Part shown: positions 1-5,624 of the stretch, in pieces
Layout of the letters: each line of letters begins with the position of its first letter
Position numbering within the stretch: position 1 is the first letter of the stretch
Origin: Patescibacteria group bacterium
GTDB lineage: Bacteria; Patescibacteriota; Minisyncoccia; Sungbacterales; GWA2-42-14
Length of the DNA: 6,994 nt
Assembly (NCBI GenBank): GCA_018971745.1
Contig: JAGXAD010000036.1
Span: 1 to 6,994, forward strand
Direction: 5' to 3'
Translations under genes and position numbers: made by a program
Notes under the pieces: generated by a model
Seen by the model: the letters and a program-made list of their open reading frames with translations, nothing else
The model's database searches: none
Told to the model about the DNA's origin: nothing

Positions 1-1657
1 AAATATTTTGCGCGCCTCCCCACGCAACGCTGTCAACAATCGTTCCGGTATCTTTTGGCCCAAAACGAACGGCAATGCCGTTGTCATCCGCAATGTCTGT
101 CGTAGTGGTCGCATCCGGCATAACCGCAATCGCTCCGTAATCGGAATTTGCCCACAGATAAAATCCGTACGGAGGAATAAATTCATCCGATGTCCATGAT
201 TTAATCGGCGTATCGCTCGTGCTGGTTTTTGCCCGTTTCACCAAACGATGTCCTTTCAAATTAAATTGCTCGCCCGACGGATTGTACAACTCAATAAAAT
301 CATTGGTAGTTTGCCCTGCCCCGCCCGTAATCTGAACCTGGCTAATCAAAACATGATTTACGTTACTTTTTGCGAATGATGGAACCGTCTGCGCCGAAGG
401 CGGCGCCGAGGAAACGGCTTGATTGAAAACCGCGCTTACTGATTTGGCGCCGGTCATTGAAACGGAGCATGCGCCGGTTCCGGAACAATCGCCGGTCCAG
501 CCCGCAAATTCCGAATTGTCAGCCGCAACGGCGACAAGCGACACCGCGGTACCCGAAACAAAATCTTCCGAATCCTCAACGCAAGAATTTGCGCACGAAA
601 TGCCGGCAGGTTCACTGGTTACCGAACCCGCGCCGGTTCCGGATTTTGAAAATTGAAACGGGAAATATGCCGGAGGCGGCGGAGAAGACGGAGACGGCAA
701 AGACAATTGCGTTTGACTTTGACTTGCGCCGCTTGCGGCGCTTGCTGAAACCGGCGCAGAAGAATTTTCCGCAGCCGGCGTCCCAAACACTCCATTTGCG
801 CCCGTGCCGTTGTACGAATGCCACGATAAATCAGATGAACGCTCGGCCGTTCGATAATCCGGGTTTGCCGTACCTGCAGGCCAATTTTTATCGGCGCCGA
901 CATCAGCAACAATTTCGTCAATCACATTGCAATTTTTGTCAAAAAGCCGCAGCGCTTCATCGTTATTTTTAATCGCGCCCGCAAAAAAATTGTCCGCTTT
1001 AACTCCTTGCAAAAAATTACTGTTCCCCCGTTCCAAAAGATACAGACCTCCGGCGGGAACCGAATCGGACGCGGCAAAAAATATTTTTACGCTTTCATTT
1101 CCGTTTTGCATCTGCCATCCTTCCAAAGAAATTTTGGATCCGGAATTATTTTTCAATTCAATCCATTCTTCGGCGGTCTTGTCGCTCGCCACGCCGGCCC
1201 AGGCAACCTCGTTGATAAGTACGGAACGGGAAAATGCTTTTGCACTGTTCGAGGAACATACCAACGGCTCCGTATGTACCGCTGACGATTGCTTTGTTTC
1301 CGTTTTATTCGCCGTAACAGGCGCAACCATGCTCATATCCACGGCCGTAGTTGGTTGTTGCGAATCTGCCGCGTGGGTATTTGCGTGTGCCGCAACTCCT
1401 GTTGATGCCTTGCGCGAAGCCGCATGTTCTTTTTTCGGCGCGCCTCCGGCGCCTCCGTGCGCGTTTCCGGAATTTTTAACCTCGTTTGCGGGTTCACTGC
1501 CTTTCAACATAATATTAGGATTCGCGGCCGCAAGAAGCTTGCTCAAAAATTGCTCACTGCCCGGCAACGCGCGCAAAAAAGAATTGCGGGCAACAAAAAT
1601 TCCGCCGCCAACGACAAGCAGCGAAACGCAAATCAAAAAAAGCAACATCCGAGTCAT
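1..1657 (-). CDS. Exported lamin-tail-domain protein with InlB-like repeat, partial (3' end outside window)
   Basis: The frame is open from ATG at 1657 to the window edge: 552 complete codons with no stop. Residues 4-24 are a hydrophobic signal or membrane anchor (MLLFLICVSLLVVGGG), followed by a low-complexity Ala/Thr/Ser/Lys linker to about residue 140. A first lamin tail domain (LTD) covers about 146-265 (LINEVAWAG, then EEWIELKNNSG, SLEGWQMQ). A Ser/Pro-rich linker includes PSPSSPPPP. About 340-412 is a divergent InlB B-repeat type module (GSVTSEPAG, FAGWTGDCSGTGACSVSM, AVFN) with two Cys pairs (C355/C359, C391/C397) suited to disulfides. A second LTD starts near 435 (HVLISQVQI, DFIELYNPSG, GIAVRFGPKDTG, DSVAWGG) and is cut by the edge. 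LTDs in bacterial exported proteins are associated with cell surfaces and sometimes with nucleases, but no catalytic domain is visible here. A surface-structural or adhesion role is inference. An in-frame TGA lies four codons upstream of the start. ATG at 1648 is an alternative start, and neither has a clear Shine-Dalgarno. Confidence 0.9.
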   Translation of the reverse strand, partial: MTRMLLFLICVSLLVVGGGIFVARNSFLRALPGSEQFLSKLLAAANPNIMLKGSEPANEVKNSGNAHGGAGGAPKKEHAASRKASTGVAAHANTHAADSQQPTTAVDMSMVAPVTANKTETKQSSAVHTEPLVCSSNSAKAFSRSVLINEVAWAGVASDKTAEEWIELKNNSGSKISLEGWQMQNGNESVKIFFAASDSVPAGGLYLLERGNSNFLQGVKADNFFAGAIKNNDEALRLFDKNCNVIDEIVADVGADKNWPAGTANPDYRTAERSSDLSWHSYNGTGANGVFGTPAAENSSAPVSASAASGASQSQTQLSLPSPSSPPPPAYFPFQFSKSGTGAGSVTSEPAGISCANSCVEDSEDFVSGTAVSLVAVAADNSEFAGWTGDCSGTGACSVSMTGAKSVSAVFNQAVSSAPPSAQTVPSFAKSNVNHVLISQVQITGGAGQTTNDFIELYNPSGEQFNLKGHRLVKRAKTSTSDTPIKSWTSDEFIPPYGFYLWANSDYGAIAVMPDATTTTDIADDNGIAVRFGPKDTGTIVDSVAWGGAQNI

Positions 1658-1666
1658 TACGCCCAA

Positions 1667-1696
1667 TCAGTAGCAAAGAAGGCGGATATTCGTCAA
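1667..1696 (-). promoter_or_regulatory. Possible promoter of the lamin-tail gene
   Basis: On the minus strand TTGACG (1691-1696, five of six matches to the -35 consensus) is followed after 18 nt by an extended -10-like TGC-TACTGA (hexamer 1667-1672). The -10 hexamer itself is poor. Transcription would start within a few bases of ATG 1657, so the mRNA would be leaderless or nearly so, which fits the missing Shine-Dalgarno. The terminator just upstream argues that the gene needs its own promoter. Confidence 0.3.
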
Positions 1697-1702
1697 GCAA
1701 TC

Positions 1703-1727
1703 AAAAACCTCCGTGATGACACGAAGG
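1703..1727 (-). terminator. Rho-independent terminator after the small exported protein
   Basis: On the minus strand CCTTCGTG - TCAT - CACGGAGG forms an 8-bp stem (one G-U pair, tetraloop) followed directly by TTTTTG. It lies 14 nt past the TAA stop of the 1741-2409 gene and separates it from the lamin-tail gene. Confidence 0.65.
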
Positions 1728-1740
1728 CGCACATTAAAAA

Positions 1741-2409
1741 TTATTTGCAATCAATTTTCAAAACTTCAATGTCCCGCAAATACACGTCCATAAACCTGAC
1801 GGAATCCGTTATTCCTTTCCACACAAACGGCTCATCCGTTTCAATGCGGTCAACCGTACCCCGAATTTTTACCCGTATGCTTGCGTACAGCCGCGGCTCG
1901 TCAAGAGGCCATTCTTGCGGAGTAATGTCCCGAAAGCATGTACGATACGGTTCCAGAAATCGCAAATGATTCTTGTCAATCATAATCTGGGAATACGGAA
2001 ACATAATTTCCTTGCCTTGCGCAATCAAAACGCCCGTACGAATGGTGTAAAAAATCATAATGTGGTCGCGGTCTAAAAAATTCGGGTTAAAAGGGTTAAA
2101 ATGCGGCAAGTCAAGTTCAATGCTTGCCTGCTCGCGGGGACGAATCCTTGACCATACCCGCGAAAGTCCCGCATCCCAATCCTCTTTTGAATAGTCTTTG
2201 TTTGCGTCCGGGAAACGCGGCTGAAGTTTCTGAATCCATTCCTGCTCGCCGGGCCTATTTCCAACGCCGAACGGAGTCAATATATTTTCCGTTTCCGCGC
2301 TTTCAAAACGGATGTCCGGCACATTCGGCAGGCGCAAAATGTATTCCGCGCGAGCAAAACCCGCATCACACAACATCAGCAAAACCGCAAAGAACAAACG
2401 AAAAATCAT
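1741..2409 (-). CDS. Small exported protein of unknown function
   Basis: The protein is 222 residues from ATG 2409. An ATG four codons earlier (2421) would give 226, but GGAG (complement of 2416-2419) sits 6 nt before ATG 2409 and actually overlaps the upstream codons, so the downstream start is preferred. The N-terminus MIFRLFFAVLLMLCDAGFARA is a classic Sec signal peptide with probable type I cleavage after ARA. The Cys in it lacks a proper lipobox, so a lipoprotein is unlikely. The mature part (about 200 residues) is mixed alpha/beta-like, rich in Arg, Asp and aromatic residues, with a beta-rich C-terminal half (IMIFYTIRTGVLIAQGKEIMF, RLYASIRVKIRGTVDRIET, MDVYLRDIEVLKIDCK). It has two Cys that could pair (in YRTCFRD and the C-terminal DCK). 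I do not recognise a family. It appears monocistronic, with its own promoter and terminator. Confidence 0.8.
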   Translation of the reverse strand: MIFRLFFAVLLMLCDAGFARAEYILRLPNVPDIRFESAETENILTPFGVGNRPGEQEWIQKLQPRFPDANKDYSKEDWDAGLSRVWSRIRPREQASIELDLPHFNPFNPNFLDRDHIMIFYTIRTGVLIAQGKEIMFPYSQIMIDKNHLRFLEPYRTCFRDITPQEWPLDEPRLYASIRVKIRGTVDRIETDEPFVWKGITDSVRFMDVYLRDIEVLKIDCK

Positions 2410-2446
2410 GGCGTTCTCCATGATTTCATTTCAAATAACCGTATTC

Positions 2447-2475
2447 ATCTTACAACATCCATCAGAAAAAATCAA
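2447..2475 (-). promoter_or_regulatory. Sigma70-type promoter of the small exported protein
   Basis: On the minus strand TTGATT (2470-2475, four of six) and TAAGAT (2447-2452, four of six) are separated by exactly 17 nt. A start site near 2440 gives a leader of about 30 nt that contains the GGAG Shine-Dalgarno at 2416-2419. Spacing and placement are ideal, but the hexamers are only partial matches. Confidence 0.55.
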
Positions 2476-2611
2476 CCCCGTCACTAGAAAATGGCATTAT
2501 GCCGCGCGTTTACGATAGAACAAAAAGTTTGCAATACATCCCAACGCAAAATATACAAATATTGCCGTATTGTGGCGGCATAACGCGTAATGTCATTTTT
2601 CAGTGCGGGGG

Positions 2612-3247
2612 TCAATCGCGCTTCAATCTTTGTGAAACTTTCCTCACTGCCGATTTCCACAATTTCGGATCAGTCGCGTCAATCACGGCAAAAAATTTTA
2701 TCGGCAATTTTTTCAACAGCCATGCGCCGCCATTTTTGTTAACCCATTGGTAATGATGCGGGGTTCTGCGCCACATTTCGCGCATCTTCACGATTGCGCC
2801 GTGATATTTTGAATTTCCGCGCCATGCCGTTGAAGCACCGCCAAAAAAATCATCGGCGGTATTCTTATACGAAGCTGAAAGAATGCGCCCGATCATAACA
2901 TCGCGGTCGGCAACGACTCTTACATATTTAACGCGCGCTTCCCATTGCTTTGCTTTGTTTTCAAACAATTTTCGTTTTTTCGCGTCAACAAAATCGGACG
3001 CCAACACAACATTTCTGCCGCGCCGTATGATTTCTCCCGCAATCGTTTCAGCAATATGGCGCGTCGCGTCATAATTCTTACCCATTTTACGAAGCGCAAT
3101 TCTGATTTCATCCGCGTCAATCACTTTAGCACCAATCTGTTTTGCCAACGCTTGCGCAATCGTATTTTTTCCGGAGCCAACCAAGCCGACCATCGCAATC
3201 ACCAACGATTTTTTTGTTTTTAATTTTTTCATTTTATTTTTTGGCAT
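2612..3247 (-). CDS. P-loop kinase-like ATPase (AAA_33 / adenylate-kinase-like), substrate unknown
   Basis: The protein is 211 residues with a Lys-rich N-terminus (MPKNKMKKLKTKKS), then a Walker A loop at 21-29, GLVGSGKNT. Like adenylate kinase (GKGT), it has one residue between the Lys and the Thr instead of the canonical GK[ST]. DADEIR at 44-49 resembles the nucleoside or substrate-binding Asp/Arg segment of small P-loop kinases. NVVLASDFVD (79-88) looks like a degenerate Walker B strand, and the Arg-rich stretch around 115-165 could serve as the lid. This suggests phosphoryl transfer from ATP to a small molecule, but the substrate cannot be read from sequence. The ATG lies 2 nt downstream of the 3' end of a truncated tRNA-Ile, so it is probably co-transcribed with the tRNA region. 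No Shine-Dalgarno is evident. ATG at 3232 (M6) is an alternative start that would lose only basic residues. No convincing terminator follows the stop: a 5-bp hairpin near 2563-2580 is weak. Confidence 0.8.
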   Translation of the reverse strand: MPKNKMKKLKTKKSLVIAMVGLVGSGKNTIAQALAKQIGAKVIDADEIRIALRKMGKNYDATRHIAETIAGEIIRRGRNVVLASDFVDAKKRKLFENKAKQWEARVKYVRVVADRDVMIGRILSASYKNTADDFFGGASTAWRGNSKYHGAIVKMREMWRRTPHHYQWVNKNGGAWLLKKLPIKFFAVIDATDPKLWKSAVRKVSQRLKRD

Positions 3248-3249
3248 AA

Positions 3250-3309
3250 TGGGCGCGCATGGGATTGAACCATGGACCTCGTCATTATCAGTGACGCGCT
3301 CTTCCGGGG
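3250..3309 (-). pseudogene. 5'-truncated second tRNA-Ile(GAT)
   Basis: Read on the minus strand, this holds the D-arm 3' half (GG-AA-GAGC), a full anticodon arm CGTCA-CTGATAA-TGACG (anticodon GAT), variable loop AGGTC, a well-paired T arm CATGG-TTCAATC-CCATG, the acceptor 3' strand CGCGCCC and discriminator A. No acceptor 5' strand or D-arm 5' half is adjacent, and CCA is not encoded (ATT follows). The anticodon arm is identical to the intact tRNA at 3330-3404, but the T arm differs with both strands changed, so it is a diverged paralogue and not a fresh copy. A matching 5' end (GGGCGTG, able to pair with CGCGCCC with one G-U) lies about 160 nt upstream at 3472-3478. Confidence 0.75.
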
Positions 3310-3322
3310 ATTCTTTTATCTA

Positions 3323-3415
3323 AATTCTCTGGTGGGCGCGGGAAGGATCGAACTTCCGGCCCCGTCATTATCAGTGACGTGCTCTACCACTGAGCTACGC
3401 GCCCACCAGAGAATT
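3323..3415. repeat. 18-bp inverted repeat enclosing tRNA-Ile
   Basis: The left arm 3323-3340 (AATTCTCTGGTGGGCGCG) is the exact reverse complement of the right arm 3398-3415. Seven of the pairs are the tRNA acceptor stem. The other eleven pair the discriminator-CCA and trailer (ACCAGAGAATT) with the leader. The precursor RNA would therefore have an 18-bp continuous helix. Confidence 0.85.
3330..3404 (-). tRNA. tRNA-Ile(GAT), CCA encoded
   Basis: The 75-nt cloverleaf reads: acceptor GGGCGCG/CGCGCCC, TA, D stem GCTC/GAGC with loop AGTGGTA, anticodon stem CGTCA/TGACG with loop CTGATAA (anticodon GAT), 5-nt variable loop GGGCC, T stem GGAAG/CTTCC with loop TTCGATC, discriminator A and encoded CCA. 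All stems are fully Watson-Crick. It decodes AUC/AUU isoleucine codons. The acceptor helix extends by another 11 bp into the leader and trailer (see the separate repeat). Confidence 0.95.
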
Positions 3416-3432
3416 GAAACACGATGAAACCC

Positions 3433-3460
3433 GCGAAACATGAATACTTTCATGTTTCGC
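3433..3460. repeat. Perfect 12-bp hairpin beside the tRNA
   Basis: The arms GCGAAACATGAA (3433-3444) and TTCATGTTTCGC (3449-3460) are exact reverse complements with a TACT loop. No U-tract follows on either strand, so it is not a typical terminator. It lies between a tRNA-5'-like fragment and the intact tRNA-Ile, and may mark an inserted unit. Confidence 0.85.
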
Positions 3461-3482
3461 CCACTTCGCTACACGCCCACCA
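3458..3482 (-). other. tRNA-Ile 5'-end-like fragment
   Basis: The minus strand reads TGGTGGGCGTGTAGC then GAAGTGGGCG. It matches the intact tRNA with its leader (TGGTGGGCGCGTAGCTCAGTGGTAG) at 20 of 25 positions when aligned by eye. It carries the acceptor 5' strand and the TAGC of the D arm, then diverges into the hairpin. It may be the 5' half of the truncated tRNA at 3250-3309, or part of a duplicated insert. Confidence 0.55.
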
Positions 3483-3488
3483 AAATCC

Positions 3489-3516
3489 ATTCTAACAAAA
3501 ATCGCAGGAAAAGCAA
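3489..3516 (-). promoter_or_regulatory. Candidate promoter of the tRNA locus, embedded in a terminator
   Basis: On the minus strand the extended -10 TGT-TAGAAT (hexamer 3489-3494, five of six) has TTGCTT (3511-3516, three of six) 16 nt upstream. The start site would fall near 3482, about 4 nt before the tRNA-like 5' end at 3478 but about 78 nt before the intact tRNA. The -35 lies in the loop of the terminator hairpin at 3497-3528. Confidence 0.5.
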
Positions 3517-3528
3517 CTTTCCTGCGAT
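3497..3528 (-). terminator. Rho-independent terminator after the 43-residue membrane protein
   Basis: On the minus strand the exact 11-bp stem ATCGCAGGAAA / TTTCCTGCGAT with a 6-nt loop (GTTGCT) is followed by TTTTGTT. It lies 26 nt past the TGA stop of the small membrane protein. Confidence 0.8.
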
Positions 3529-3554
3529 ACAAATTTTATACTCTTAATTCCCCT

Positions 3555-3686
3555 TCACTTTTGTTCAATAAACTTCTCTATTTGATACGAACGATACATA
3601 TGAACCCCCAAGGAACCGAAAACAACGGCCAAAGTAAGAATAACGGCCATGGTTAATCTGGACATCTTAACCCGCTGTCTTCTCAT
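3555..3686 (-). CDS. 43-residue single-pass membrane protein, unknown function
   Basis: The minus-strand frame from ATG 3686 to TGA 3555-3557 encodes 43 residues. The layout is a basic N-terminus (MRRQRVKMSR), one hydrophobic helix (LTMAVILTLAVVFGSLGVHMY, about residues 11-31) and a short charged tail (RSYQIEKFIEQK). The positive-inside rule predicts a cytoplasmic N-terminus. It is bounded by a candidate promoter upstream and a strong terminator downstream, which supports a real gene despite its size. The Shine-Dalgarno is poor (AGG is about 14 nt away). ATG at 3665 (M8) is an alternative start. I do not recognise a family. Confidence 0.6.
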   Translation of the reverse strand: MRRQRVKMSRLTMAVILTLAVVFGSLGVHMYRSYQIEKFIEQK

Positions 3687-3704
3687 AAAAAGTAAAAAGA
3701 CCTG

Positions 3705-3734
3705 AAAATAAAATAGCATCCGAGATGCTATTTT
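3705..3734 (-). terminator. Terminator overlapping the acyl-CoA dehydrogenase stop codon
   Basis: On the minus strand the stem AAAATAGCATC / GATGCTATTTT (11 bp, exact, 3-nt loop) is followed by ATTTTC. The TAG stop (3728-3730) is inside the first arm. The stem is A/T-rich, so its strength is uncertain. Confidence 0.6.
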
Positions 3735-3739
3735 GTCAA
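3710..3739 (-). promoter_or_regulatory. Candidate promoter of the 43-residue membrane protein
   Basis: A perfect -35 TTGACA (3734-3739) lies 18 nt from the extended -10 TGC-TATTTT (hexamer 3710-3715, four of six). The -35 encodes the last residues (Leu-Thr) of the acyl-CoA dehydrogenase, and the -10 is the second arm of its terminator hairpin. The start site would be near 3703, leaving a leader of about 17 nt. Confidence 0.5.
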
Positions 3740-5473
3740 TTTTTCCGCTTTCAGCATTCCTTTGCCTTCAATTTCTTTACGGAGCGAAGGAGATGATGAA
3801 AGATTTTCGCGCGACTTACGAGATGTGGCCAAAAGTTCCGATGCAAACCCCAAAGCATCCTGCGCAAGCGCAATGTCATACGCGCCAAGCGCCTCGCCTT
3901 TATGCTGAACTCGAAACGCCGCTTCCCACAAAGCAAGCTTCGCGCCTTCAAGCGCGGCAAAGACATACGCAAGCTTGAAATACGGCGAAGGAAAGGTATC
4001 ACCCTTTGGGTCCGGCGGAAATTTCTGCAATGTTTTTCCGAGTTCCATTAAAAAGCCGTAACGCTGTTCAATCAACTTGCGATATGCGCCGTATAATTCC
4101 CGGTTATGCCATTGCACATTCCGCATCGCGAAACTGAATTCTTTTTCTTCGGTTGACCATCCGGATGAAAACACCGGCCATACCAATGCAAGCCAGCATG
4201 CCGCGGTATGTCTCGTCGCAAAAGAAAATTTGTTCCGCGCCCCCAAGAGCCACAAATTTTTCATTCCCAATCGTTTCAGCAAACGACGCATAACAATAAT
4301 TTCCTGTATTTCCTTCGTGCCCTCGTAAATGTTAATAATCCTGCCGTCGTGCCAATACTTGCCAACTCCGTCTTTCATCATATATCCGACGCCGCCCATC
4401 ATTTGCATGGCGGAAGACGGCGCCCACTTGGCCGCATCGCCCGCAAACAATTTTGCCTGCGACGCTTCGCATTCCCATTCGCGCCACTGTTTAACGCCCA
4501 TCTCGTCCTTATACAAAGCCGCGCGCCAGCTCAACAAACGCGACGCGTGCAAAGCAGAATCAACGCGCAACATCTTTGATCGCAAAATCGGAATTTTATC
4601 AAGCGGCAAAAACTGAATCCGCCTTTCCATATATTCGCGCGCTTTATCGCGCGCTCCGCGAATAACGCCAAGGGCCTGCGAAGGAATCGCGGTCGCGCGC
4701 GACCCAACCAACGTTGACATCGCAACGTCCCATCCGTGATTTTCTTCTCCGAGGATATCTTCGGCAACGGCGCGCTCAAGCTTAAATGTGGCGGTTGCAG
4801 AAAGATGAAGCCCTGCTTTTTCTTCAATGCGGCCAAAAAGATATGTACCTTCGCGCCGCGCGCGATTCAAATCAACAATAAACATCGTAAGCCCGTAATG
4901 TCGGTCGCCAGGTTTTGCAGCGGTGCGTGCCAGCGCAAGCCCGACATCCGCTCCGGTTTCTTTGCTTTCTGCGCCGTTTGTAATAAACACGCAATCCTTG
5001 GTAATGCGCCATACGCCGTTTTCTTTTACTGCGGTCCCGAGAATTCCGGCGACATTGGATCCGATTTCAATTTCGGTTTGCATATAACATCCTTTAATTT
5101 GCCCGGATGCAAAAAGATGAAGCCAGCGCGATTTCTGCTCGTCAGTTCCCCATGCCAAAATCGACAACGCGACCAAAGAAATCGTGGCGCCCAACGACAA
5201 GCCAAGCGCCGCATCAATCGCAGAAAGCTCTTCGTTAAAAATAATCATTGCGCGGGACGACCAGCCGACGCCGCCGTACAAATCGGGGATGCCAAATCCG
5301 GTAAATCCTGATTCGCGGAAAAAATTCCACGCCTTATCAGACCACTGCTTGTCAAAATGAAAAATCGTTTTCGTTTCTTCGGCAATTTTTCGAATCGGAT
5401 CGAGCATTTCCGGAAGTTGATGTTTCAACAAATCTTCTTCTTCGGTCAATACAAACAATTTTTCCGCATTCAT
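3728..5473 (-). CDS. Acyl-CoA dehydrogenase, long VLCAD/FadE-type architecture
   Basis: At 581 residues it is longer than typical 380-390-residue acyl-CoA dehydrogenases, and it resembles VLCAD/ACAD9 and Bacillus FadE-type proteins with a C-terminal extension. The family uses FAD to desaturate acyl-CoA thioesters at C2-C3 and passes electrons to ETF. Visible parts: N-terminal helical domain 1-125 (GFTGFGIPDLYGGVGWSS); middle beta domain 126-245 with FAD/substrate motifs YMQTEIEIGSN (130-140) and FITNGAE (163-169); C-terminal helical domain 246-400 with VGSRATAIPSQALG and QMMGGVGYMM (357-366). IYEGT at 382-386 places a Glu (E384) at the MCAD-type catalytic base position. Residues 405-581 are an extra helical domain. 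All key motifs are present, so it looks active. Shine-Dalgarno AAGGA is 8 nt before ATG 5473. No ETF, thiolase or acyl-CoA ligase neighbours are in the window. Confidence 0.93.
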   Translation of the reverse strand: MNAEKLFVLTEEEDLLKHQLPEMLDPIRKIAEETKTIFHFDKQWSDKAWNFFRESGFTGFGIPDLYGGVGWSSRAMIIFNEELSAIDAALGLSLGATISLVALSILAWGTDEQKSRWLHLFASGQIKGCYMQTEIEIGSNVAGILGTAVKENGVWRITKDCVFITNGAESKETGADVGLALARTAAKPGDRHYGLTMFIVDLNRARREGTYLFGRIEEKAGLHLSATATFKLERAVAEDILGEENHGWDVAMSTLVGSRATAIPSQALGVIRGARDKAREYMERRIQFLPLDKIPILRSKMLRVDSALHASRLLSWRAALYKDEMGVKQWREWECEASQAKLFAGDAAKWAPSSAMQMMGGVGYMMKDGVGKYWHDGRIINIYEGTKEIQEIIVMRRLLKRLGMKNLWLLGARNKFSFATRHTAACWLALVWPVFSSGWSTEEKEFSFAMRNVQWHNRELYGAYRKLIEQRYGFLMELGKTLQKFPPDPKGDTFPSPYFKLAYVFAALEGAKLALWEAAFRVQHKGEALGAYDIALAQDALGFASELLATSRKSRENLSSSPSLRKEIEGKGMLKAEKLTK

Positions 5474-5624
5474 CGCGTTTTTCCTTTTCTTACGATGTCA
5501 AGGTTCACATCAACATAAGTACAACATTTTTAATGAATGCGCAAACACGGCTAACAAAAAAGTATGCACAACAATAAAAAAAATACGCTTCGCCTCCTAT
5601 CGGCTAATTCGCGCAAATATGTCC

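Noticed and set aside
927..1673. A 248-codon plus-strand open frame opposite the lamin-tail gene.
   Set aside because: The minus-strand frame has an anchor, two LTDs and an InlB-type repeat. The plus frame is low-complexity and has no recognisable domain, so it is an antisense shadow.
2562..2580. Inverted repeat TGCCG / CGGCA as a terminator for the kinase-like gene.
   Set aside because: The stem is only 5 bp with an 8-nt loop and no U-tract, so it is too weak to call.
3316..3453. A 45-codon minus-strand frame starting MKVFMFRGFHRVS that runs through the hairpin and the whole tRNA-Ile and ends at TAA.
   Set aside because: Two thirds of it is the tRNA sequence itself and its start is inside the hairpin. 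It lacks a Shine-Dalgarno. It is most likely a spurious frame, though its start belongs to the repeat unit discussed above.
4736..5311. A 191-codon plus-strand open frame opposite the acyl-CoA dehydrogenase.
   Set aside because: The minus strand encodes conserved FAD-binding motifs over the same bases. The plus product is rich in Cys, Lys and Phe and has no family features.
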